Assembly (NCBI GenBank): GCA_003864535.1 | Contig: BHEQ01000130.1 | Location: 1-6,100 of the forward strand | DNA length: 6,100 nt | Direction of reading: 5' to 3' | DNA from: Gammaproteobacteria bacterium | GTDB taxonomy: Bacteria > Pseudomonadota > Gammaproteobacteria > Cardiobacteriales > Wohlfahrtiimonadaceae | Part shown: piece by piece, positions 1 to 5,448 of the stretch | How the letters are laid out: the number at the start of each line of letters is the position of its first letter | Numbering within the stretch: position 1 is the stretch's first letter | Position numbers and translations under genes: made by a program | Notes under the pieces: model-generated | The model's database searches: none | The model's input: the letters and a program-made list of their open reading frames with translations, nothing else | What the model was told of the DNA's origin: nothing

Positions 1-12
1 TATTTATATCTG

Positions 13-66
13 TTTATATTTATATTTATATTTATATTTATCTTTATTTATTTATTGATTGATTGA
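13..66. repeat. Stacked short tandem repeats: hexamer plus two tetramers
   Basis: Three tandem arrays abut one another. TTTATA occurs four times at 13-36, with a partial fifth unit to 41. TTTA occurs three times at 43-54, and TTGA three times at 55-66. A further TTTATA unit sits at 3-8, so the array may once have been longer or may continue to the left of the window. The tract ends 45 bp before the ATG of the binding-protein gene, which is where its promoter should lie. Several TATAAT-like hexamers occur in it, but none can be singled out as the -10 box. Copy-number change here would alter promoter spacing; that consequence is inference. Confidence 0.8.
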
Positions 67-79
67 TAGGTTTTTTATT

Positions 80-91
80 TGCCAATTGGCA
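80..91. promoter_or_regulatory. Perfect 12-bp palindrome, possible operator
   Basis: TGCCAATTGGCA is its own reverse complement over all 12 bases. It sits 20 bp before the ATG of the binding-protein gene and just before the ribosome-binding site. Because the two halves abut without a loop, it would make a poor RNA hairpin. A binding site for a dimeric regulator is therefore the likelier reading if it is functional. It does not look like the long direct-repeat half-sites of RhaS-type activators, and I do not recognise the regulator. Chance occurrence cannot be excluded. Confidence 0.4.
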
Positions 92-100
92 TTACTTTTA

Positions 101-105
101 AGGGG
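101..105 (+). promoter_or_regulatory. Ribosome-binding site of the binding-protein gene
   Basis: AGGGG ends six bases before the ATG at 112. This decides the start: an in-frame TTG at 79 would add 11 residues, but it has no purine-rich site before it, only T runs. It would also put extra residues ahead of an already complete signal peptide. Confidence 0.8.
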
Positions 106-111
106 AACATT

Positions 112-1053
112 ATGCTATCTAATAAGTTGTTAAAAAAATCATCTAGCGCACTTAAAACTGGTTTATTATCAGGTTTATTATCTTTATCACTCTTAACAGG
201 CGTAACTTGCGCTAAAGAAATAAGTATAGGGGTTTCATTTCAAGAAATGAATAATGCATTTTTTGTATTAATGAAAGAGGAAGTTGAAAAAGCCGCTAAA
301 GATATTGGCGCAAAAGCCCATTTTGCTGATGCACGTCATGATATTGCTAAGCAAACTAGTGATATTGAAGATATGATACAAAAGAAAATTGATATTTTAA
401 TTATCAATCCAGCAGACTCAGTAGGAGCCGAGACAGCTGTGCTTGCTGCTAAAAAAGCAGGTATTGTCGTCATTGCTGTTGATGCTCAAGCTAATGGTCC
501 AATTGACTCTTTTGTGGGATCAAAAAACTATGATGCAGGACTTTTTGCAGGGCATCATTTAGCTAAAGCACTAGGTGAAAAGGGCAATGTCGCTATTTTA
601 GATGGCATTCCTGTTATTCCTATTTTAGAGCGTGTGCGTGGCTTTGAAGATGCTATGAAAGAGTATCCTAATATGAAAATTGTCACTAAATTAAATGGCA
701 AGCAAGAGCGTGATACCGCGATGAATGTGGTTGAAAATATGCTTCAAGCTAATCCAACACTTGTGGGCATTTTTAGTGTTAATGATATTGGTTCTCTTGG
801 CGCGTCTGCGGCAATTAGCGCAAGTGGGAAAGATGTAAAAGTAGTTAGTGTTGATGGAAATCCTGAAGTAGTTGCAGAGATTGCTACAGGTAAATCACCA
901 ATTATTGCAACTTCGGCACAATTTCCTAGAGATCAAATTAATATAGCATTAGGTATCGCACTTGCTAAATATTGGGGGGCAAATATTCCTAAAGAAGTCC
1001 CTGTTGATGTGAAAATTATTGACATAACAAATGCCGCAGGATTTAGCTGGTAA
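112..1053 (+). CDS. Periplasmic sugar-binding protein of ABC transporter (RbsB-like, Peripla_BP_4)
   Basis: This 313-residue protein is the substrate-binding component of the ABC importer encoded downstream. Residues 1-34 form a Sec signal peptide: lysines at 5, 8, 9 and 15, a Leu/Ser/Gly-rich core at 17-31, and likely cleavage after TCA at 34. Cys33 is preceded by Thr, so a lipobox is unlikely. The mature part follows the ribose/galactose-binding fold. NNAFF at 47-51, IINPAD at 98-102, VDAQ at 123-126, Arg176 before GF, VND at 223-225, VDG at 247-249 and SAQ at 268-270 all occupy the usual ligand-contact spots of RbsB. Two RbsB contacts appear changed: the Arg after the VD motif is Ala125, and the Phe near residue 197 is absent. 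Ribose itself is therefore doubtful and the ligand is unknown. The gene leads the locus but is separated from the ATPase by 326 bp. Family and role are confident; the substrate is not. Confidence 0.93.
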   Translation: MLSNKLLKKSSSALKTGLLSGLLSLSLLTGVTCAKEISIGVSFQEMNNAFFVLMKEEVEKAAKDIGAKAHFADARHDIAKQTSDIEDMIQKKIDILIINPADSVGAETAVLAAKKAGIVVIAVDAQANGPIDSFVGSKNYDAGLFAGHHLAKALGEKGNVAILDGIPVIPILERVRGFEDAMKEYPNMKIVTKLNGKQERDTAMNVVENMLQANPTLVGIFSVNDIGSLGASAAISASGKDVKVVSVDGNPEVVAEIATGKSPIIATSAQFPRDQINIALGIALAKYWGANIPKEVPVDVKIIDITNAAGFSW

Positions 1054-1379
1054 TTTAATCAAAGAAAGCATCCGCTAACTTAAGTATAGATATCCACACA
1101 AGTGTAAAGGGAACATCTATTAACTGCTTTTTCTGCGTTACGCAATTTTATTAAAATGCTCATTTACATATGTAAACTGTGCTTTTAATAAAATCGCAGG
1201 CCTTGAAAAATCTAATTAATAGAAGTCCCCTAAATAAATAAGCATAATAAAATTGTTAGCCCAGACAAGAATCTGCATCTAACTTATTTATATTATTAAA
1301 TTATTACAAGTTGTGTAGATACCAATGCTCCTTTGGAGAAGTTTAGAGGATGACTTTTTAAAAATAACAATAGGATAGC
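1054..1379. other. 326-bp intergenic gap between binding protein and ATPase
   Basis: No credible gene lies here. The longest ATG frames are about ten codons and lack ribosome-binding sites. The left part (1054-1107) is plain AT-rich DNA without a classical terminator. The middle is the 124-bp palindromic element described separately. The right part (1232-1379) is AT-rich. It holds a weak interrupted hairpin (GTTAG at 1255-1259 with CTAAC at 1279-1283, and CAGA/TCTG inside) and a small CTCC-TTT-GGAG hairpin at 1328-1338. TATTAT at 1291-1296 could be a -10 box, but I see no good -35 box at the right distance, so I do not call a second promoter. Confidence 0.7.
1108..1231. repeat. 124-bp imperfect palindrome, MITE/ERIC-like intergenic repeat
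   Basis: The two halves mirror each other around 1169/1170, at the centre of the 14-bp perfect palindrome at 1163-1176. Further paired blocks keep the same register: 1145-1156 with 1183-1194 (12 of 12), 1116-1123 with 1216-1223 (8 of 8), and 1108-1111 with 1228-1231 (4 of 4). A CTTTTTC/GAAAAA block (1128-1133 with 1205-1210) pairs one base out of step. Length, symmetry, lack of coding content and intergenic position match the class of non-autonomous palindromic repeats such as ERIC (about 127 bp), although the sequence is not ERIC itself. As RNA it would fold into a long stem-loop 3' of the binding-protein gene. That could protect its mRNA or reduce read-through into the ATPase. The family name is unknown to me. 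Confidence 0.75.
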
Positions 1380-2915
1380 ATGGGACAATTACTAAAATTA
1401 GAAAATATAGAAAAATCATTCCCAGGCGTTAAAGCATTAAATGGAATAAATTTGAGCTTAGATAGAGGACAAATCCATGCTTTACTGGGTGAAAATGGCG
1501 CAGGAAAATCAACCTTAATGAAGATTTTATGTGGCATTTATCAACCTGATAATGGAATTATTAGCATAGATGGCAAACAAGTTAGATTTAAAAATTATCG
1601 GGAAGCTATTGCAGCTGGGATTGGAATCATCTTCCAAGAATTCTCATTAATTCCATATCTTAATGCTGTGGAAAACATCTTTTTAAATCGAGAATTAAAA
1701 AACAAAGTAGGTTTATTGGATCGATCTACTATGAAAAAACAAGCTATTACAATTTTTAAAGGGTTGGATGTTAATATTAATTTAAATACACCAGTTGAAA
1801 ATTTAAGTATAGCCGAGCAACAGTTTGTAGAGATTGCTAAAGCATTATCTTTACACGCTAATATTCTAGTGCTAGATGAACCAACCGCGACCTTAACCCC
1901 TAATGAGGCACGCCATTTATTTCAGATTATGCGTGATTTGCAATCAACTGGCGTTGGTATGTTTTTTATCTCGCATCATTTAGAAGAAATATTTGAAATT
2001 TGCAATACTATAAGTGTGCTAAGAGATGGGGAATATATTGGCACAACCAAAGTTGAAGATACCAATATAGATAAACTCGTGCAAATGATGGTGGGACGCG
2101 CGATTAATCAAACTTATTTAACAGCTCGGACTTTAGAATCTGAAAAATATTTAGAAGTATCACTTAAACGTTACAATAATGCCCCGATTGATAATTTCTT
2201 TCTAAAAAAAGGTGAGATTTTAGGCTTTGCAGGATTAGTAGGATCTGGGCGTACTGAATTAGTAAATGCAATGATTGGAGCTGATTCTTGCTATAGCAAA
2301 ACAATTTTATTAGATAAAAATGAAATACATCTAAACTCTCCTTCAGATGCTCTAAAGGCAGGATTTGGCTTGTTGCCAGAGAATCGCAAAACCCAAGGAT
2401 TAGTTTTATCTTTTTCCGTCCAAGATAATATTTGGTTAAATCAACATCCAAGTAAATTTGGATTAATAAACGCTAAATTTGAGAAAAAAGTTTCGGATGA
2501 TCTGATCAGAAAAGTTGGGATTAAAACACCAAGTGGCGAGACTATCGTCGGCAATTTAAGTGGTGGTAATCAACAAAAAGTGGTGATTGCACGCTGGCTT
2601 AATCATGATTGTAAAATCTTGATTTTTGATGAGCCGACACGTGGAATTGATGTTGGTGCTAAAGCTGAAATATATCAACAAATGCGAACACTTACCCAAA
2701 CTGGAGTATCCATAATTATGATCTCTTCAGAACTTCCTGAAGTAATCGGCGTAAGTGATCGTATTTTAGTCTTTAGAGAAGGGCATATTGTTGCCACTTT
2801 AGAAGGGGATGATATGAATTCTGAGACAATTTTATTACATGCAACAGGTGCTAATGAAATTTCAAATAATATAAATGAGCAAACAATAAATAGTTCTAAG
2901 GAGGCAATATCATGA
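1380..2915 (+). CDS. Sugar ABC transporter dual ATPase (RbsA/MglA-like)
   Basis: This 511-residue cytoplasmic protein carries two fused nucleotide-binding domains and powers import through the permease encoded next. Domain 1 has Walker A GENGAGKST at 37-45, the Q-loop Gln86, the family-typical weak signature NLSIAEQQ at 141-148, Walker B ILVLDEPTATLT at 162-173 and the switch His199. Domain 2 has the degenerate Walker A GLVGSGRTE at 285-293, with Arg291 in place of Lys. It also has a canonical signature LSGGNQQK at 393-400, Walker B ILIFDEPTRGID at 413-424, and ISSELPE in place of the switch His. One intact and one weakened ATP site is normal for the RbsA/MglA/XylG group, and the length fits it. 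A polar tail after about residue 490 contains the ribosome-binding site of the next gene. The start is the ATG at 1380, with AGGA four bases before it. The substrate cannot be read from this subunit. Confidence 0.95.
   Translation: MGQLLKLENIEKSFPGVKALNGINLSLDRGQIHALLGENGAGKSTLMKILCGIYQPDNGIISIDGKQVRFKNYREAIAAGIGIIFQEFSLIPYLNAVENIFLNRELKNKVGLLDRSTMKKQAITIFKGLDVNINLNTPVENLSIAEQQFVEIAKALSLHANILVLDEPTATLTPNEARHLFQIMRDLQSTGVGMFFISHHLEEIFEICNTISVLRDGEYIGTTKVEDTNIDKLVQMMVGRAINQTYLTARTLESEKYLEVSLKRYNNAPIDNFFLKKGEILGFAGLVGSGRTELVNAMIGADSCYSKTILLDKNEIHLNSPSDALKAGFGLLPENRKTQGLVLSFSVQDNIWLNQHPSKFGLINAKFEKKVSDDLIRKVGIKTPSGETIVGNLSGGNQQKVVIARWLNHDCKILIFDEPTRGIDVGAKAEIYQQMRTLTQTGVSIIMISSELPEVIGVSDRILVFREGHIVATLEGDDMNSETILLHATGANEISNNINEQTINSSKEAIS
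2898..2904 (+). promoter_or_regulatory. Strong ribosome-binding site of permease inside the ATPase gene
   Basis: AAGGAGG, a full match to the Shine-Dalgarno core, ends seven bases before the permease ATG at 2912. It lies within the last codons of the ATPase gene. The ATPase stop and the permease start share the bases ATGA (2912-2915), the usual arrangement for translational coupling of subunits needed in fixed ratio. Confidence 0.9.
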
Positions 2916-3871
2916 CTAAAATACAAAATCTTAAGCATACATTCAAGGACTGGATGCGCTACCCTGCTTTTTTACCCTTAATCGGCTTGATTATTTTATT
3001 TAGCTTAATGTCGGTTACTAATGAGTATTTTTTAACGAGTAGTAATTTAACTTCGGTTTTGCGCCAAGTTTCAATTAACGCAGTAATTGCTGTAGGCATG
3101 ACTTGTGCTATTTTAACAGGTGGGATAGATTTATCTGTTGGTACTGTAATGGCTCTTTCAGGCACATTAATGGCAGGACTTATGGCGCATTATGGCATCA
3201 ATATGTATGTTGCGATTTTGTGTGGATTATTGGTAGGGGCGACTTTTGGTGCGGTCAATGGCTTTTTAGCCGCTTATGCAAAAATGCCGCCGATTATTGT
3301 AACGCTTGGGGCTATGATTATTGCTAAAGGTTGCGCTCTTATTTACACAGGTGGCAATCCTGTTTCAGGCTTAGATCCTAACTTTGCCTTTTTCGGCAGA
3401 GAGTCAATAATGGGTGTGCCTGTACCGATTATACTAATGCTAAGTTTATATATTGTTGCCTATATTGTTTTAAATCAAACTGCTTTTGGGCGTTACGTAT
3501 ATGCTTTAGGCGGTAATGAGGAAGCGGCACGTTTAAGTGGGATTCGAGTTAAGAAAATAAAAGTTCTTGTGTATACAATTAGCGGCTTTACCGCAGCTTT
3601 TGCAGGACTTATTTTTACCGCACGAGTTATGAGTGGTCAACCAAATGCTGGAACAGGCTTTGAATTAGATGCAATTGCAGCTGTTGTTTTAGGCGGTGCA
3701 TCAATATCAGGTGGGCGTGGAGTGATTATCGGTACATTAATTGGCGCATTATTACTAGGTGTATTAAGTAATGGATTAAATTTATTAGGAATATCTCCTT
3801 TTGTTCAATATATTGTTAAAGGTGGAATTATTTGGGGAGCAACATTTATTAGTTCGATTAGGCGAGCTTAA
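2912..3871 (+). CDS. Sugar ABC transporter permease (RbsC-like, BPD_transp_2)
   Basis: This 319-residue inner-membrane protein forms the transport channel, expected to work as a homodimer with the dual ATPase. Hydrophobic segments lie near residues 18-36, 48-68, 74-92, 97-120, 126-146, 169-188, 219-238, 250-263, 270-290 and 297-315, matching the eight to ten helices of the RbsC group. Family motifs are clear: ILTGGIDLSVG at 67-77, the cytoplasmic coupling-loop motif GGNEEAARLSGI at 200-211, and the block from ELDAIAAVVLGG to SGGRG at 251-270. Length is normal and no damage is seen. It overlaps the ATPase gene by four bases. Its final codons form one arm of a hairpin that precedes the kinase gene. 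Ribose is only the family type substrate; the true one is unknown. Confidence 0.95.
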   Translation: MTKIQNLKHTFKDWMRYPAFLPLIGLIILFSLMSVTNEYFLTSSNLTSVLRQVSINAVIAVGMTCAILTGGIDLSVGTVMALSGTLMAGLMAHYGINMYVAILCGLLVGATFGAVNGFLAAYAKMPPIIVTLGAMIIAKGCALIYTGGNPVSGLDPNFAFFGRESIMGVPVPIILMLSLYIVAYIVLNQTAFGRYVYALGGNEEAARLSGIRVKKIKVLVYTISGFTAAFAGLIFTARVMSGQPNAGTGFELDAIAAVVLGGASISGGRGVIIGTLIGALLLGVLSNGLNLLGISPFVQYIVKGGIIWGATFISSIRRA

Positions 3872-3897
3872 AACAAGCCTTGCCTAAGCCATTTTTT
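3861..3897 (+). terminator. Hairpin plus T run between permease and kinase, possible attenuator
   Basis: GGCGAGCTT (3861-3869) pairs with AAGC-C-TTGCC (3875-3884). The stem has nine base pairs, including one G-U pair, one bulged C and an AAAAC loop. A run of six T follows at 3892-3897. Seven bases separate stem and T run, which is long for an intrinsic terminator. A shorter alternative stem, GCTTA (3866-3870) with TAAGC (3885-3889), ends two bases before the T run and excludes the first. The permease stop codon (3869-3871) is inside the structure, so a terminating ribosome would block folding. Partial termination between transport and kinase genes is the likely reading, but it is inference. 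Confidence 0.45.
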
Positions 3898-3910
3898 ATT
3901 TATCGTATAA

Positions 3911-3915
3911 AAGGA
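3911..3915 (+). promoter_or_regulatory. Ribosome-binding site of the kinase gene
   Basis: AAGGA ends six bases before the ATG at 3922. It selects this start over an in-frame TTG at 3880, which would add 14 residues encoded by the hairpin/T-run region and has no purine-rich site. From the ATG the protein begins MYFLGIDIGGT, the normal beginning of a FGGY kinase. Confidence 0.85.
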
Positions 3916-3921
3916 AATTAT

Positions 3922-5427
3922 ATGTATTTTTTAGGAATTGATATTGGCGGCACCGTAACTAAAGCTGGTATTTATGATGCTTTAGGGCAAGAGATATGCG
4001 TAAGTGAAGACTATGCAAATATTTTAAGCGCAAAGCCTGGTTTTACCGAGCGTAATATGGATGCTCTTTGGCTGAGTGTTTGTAAAGTTGTTCAATCTGC
4101 AATAAGCCAAAGCGGCTTATCAAATGCTCAAATTAAAGGGATTGGCTTCTCATCACACGGCAAAGGTTTATACGCGATAGATAAAAACGGTGACCCTGTA
4201 AGAAATGGAATTATCTCATCAGATACACGCGCTTTGAAAATCGTTCAAGATTGGCAAAAAGCAGGAATTGATCAACAAGCATATCCTAAGGGATTGCAAC
4301 AATTATGGACGGGGCATCCAGTCTCATTATTAGCTTGGATTAAACAAGAAGAGCCTGAAAATTATGAGAAAATTGATGCAATCTTAATGGTACATGATTA
4401 TATTCGCTTTAAATTAACAGGTGAGATTACTGCTGAAATCACCAATATCTCAGGGAGTAATATTTATAATCAAAAAACTGGTGATTATGATTCAGAGTTA
4501 ATGCAACTTTTTGGTATTCCTGAAATGGAAAATCATACTGCCCGCGTGATCACCTCATCCGAACAAGCAGGTGGTGTAACTATAAAAGCTGCAAAAGAAA
4601 CAGGATTATTAGCAGGAACAGCTGTTTATGGTGGCTTGTTTGACGTAGTTGCCGCAGCACTTAGTTCGGGCGTAGCGGATAAGCGTATTTTAAGCGCTGT
4701 CGCTGGTACTTGGAGCATAGCCACGAGTGTTGTGGATGAGTTAAATATTGATCAAACTAATAACTATCCTTATATTTGGGGTAAATACTGCACTGGTAAT
4801 CAATACTTTGTCCATGAGGGCAGCCCAACATCGGCAAGTAATCTAGCTTGGATGATTAAGCAGTTTTTTAATAATGATCAATCTGTCTATCAAAAATTTA
4901 ATCAAATGCTTGCAGATAAATCAACAGATAATCTAAAATATGCGGATGAAGACGCTTTAGATTTAATTTTTCTGCCGTATTTATTTGGATCAAATCAAGC
5001 ATCTAATTTAAAAGGTGGCTTTTATGGGATGAGTGGACATCATACTCAAGATGATATGATCGCAGCGATGTATCGCGGTATTATTTACTCACATTTGATT
5101 CATCAAGATCGAATTTTAAAATTAAATCCTGATGTAGAGAAAATTCGCTTTACAGGAGGCCCAAGCCAATCGGAAGCGTGGATGCAAATGATGACTGATG
5201 CTGGCGGCTTAAATCTTGAAGTTGTTGATATAAAACAAGCAGGCTGCCAAGCAGCAGCAATGAGCGCAGCAGTTGGTTATGGTGTATATAAAAACTTTTC
5301 AGATGCGATCACAGCTAATGTTCCTAAAACTTTGAACTATGCACCAAATAGATATCAAAATGAGTATCTAAGACGCGGCTATGCTAAATTTATCGCCTTA
5401 AGTGAGACTTTGGCTAAATTAGAATAG
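3922..5427 (+). CDS. FGGY carbohydrate kinase, LyxK/L-xylulose kinase-like
   Basis: This 501-residue cytoplasmic enzyme is predicted to use ATP to phosphorylate the imported sugar. The actin-like fold is marked by the N-terminal phosphate motif GIDIGGT at 5-11, the second phosphate loop AGTWS at 261-265, and TGGPSQSEAWMQ at 411-422 near the FGGY C-terminal signature. GGLFDVV at 237-243 includes Asp241, the likely catalytic base, and HDY is at 158-160. Stretches such as GKGLYAIDKNG (80-90) and LWTGHPVSLL (128-137) match, as I recall, E. coli LyxK (about 498 residues). They do not match rhamnulokinase RhaB or xylulokinase XylB. LyxK relatives act on L-xylulose or 3-keto-L-gulonate, and neighbouring families act on other ketoses and on erythritol. 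The product here is therefore best given as a ketose kinase of uncertain substrate. The gene follows the permease by 50 bp and converges with the regulator gene. Confidence 0.9.
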   Translation: MYFLGIDIGGTVTKAGIYDALGQEICVSEDYANILSAKPGFTERNMDALWLSVCKVVQSAISQSGLSNAQIKGIGFSSHGKGLYAIDKNGDPVRNGIISSDTRALKIVQDWQKAGIDQQAYPKGLQQLWTGHPVSLLAWIKQEEPENYEKIDAILMVHDYIRFKLTGEITAEITNISGSNIYNQKTGDYDSELMQLFGIPEMENHTARVITSSEQAGGVTIKAAKETGLLAGTAVYGGLFDVVAAALSSGVADKRILSAVAGTWSIATSVVDELNIDQTNNYPYIWGKYCTGNQYFVHEGSPTSASNLAWMIKQFFNNDQSVYQKFNQMLADKSTDNLKYADEDALDLIFLPYLFGSNQASNLKGGFYGMSGHHTQDDMIAAMYRGIIYSHLIHQDRILKLNPDVEKIRFTGGPSQSEAWMQMMTDAGGLNLEVVDIKQAGCQAAAMSAAVGYGVYKNFSDAITANVPKTLNYAPNRYQNEYLRRGYAKFIALSETLAKLE

Positions 5428-5448
5428 AGGTATACCCTCAATGTTATC

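Noticed and set aside
79..111. TTG start at 79 extending the binding protein by 11 residues
   Set aside because: No ribosome-binding site precedes it, and the ATG at 112 has AGGGG at good spacing and begins a complete signal peptide.
1032..1053. Lipoprotein status of the binding protein and C-terminal anomaly (ends in GFSW)
   Set aside because: The only Cys in the signal region follows Thr, so no proper lipobox exists, and a short C-terminal extension ending in Trp is within normal variation for this family.
1156..1188. Ten-codon ATG frame within the palindromic element
   Set aside because: Very short, no ribosome-binding site, and made of palindrome sequence.
1311..1330. Possible CRP-type site (TGTG half) before the ATPase gene
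   Set aside because: Only the left half resembles the consensus; the right half does not match TCACA.
2164..2938. Minus-strand open frames of 95 and 87 codons opposite the ATPase gene
   Set aside because: They lie antisense to conserved ATPase coding sequence, have no recognisable domains or ribosome-binding sites, and are frame shadows.
2959..3327. Short open frames on both strands inside the permease gene
   Set aside because: The overlapping permease frame carries all family motifs, and these short products look like random translations of it.
3249..3623. Partial DNA-uptake cores GTGCGGT at 3249-3255 (+) and 3617-3623 (-)
   Set aside because: Each lacks the leading AA of the 9-base Haemophilus core, both lie in the coding sequence of conserved residues, and two 7-mers could be chance. 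They do not prove a Pasteurellaceae origin.
3880..3921. TTG start at 3880 extending the kinase by 14 residues
   Set aside because: No ribosome-binding site; it lies in the hairpin/T-run region, and the ATG at 3922 gives the normal FGGY kinase N-terminus.
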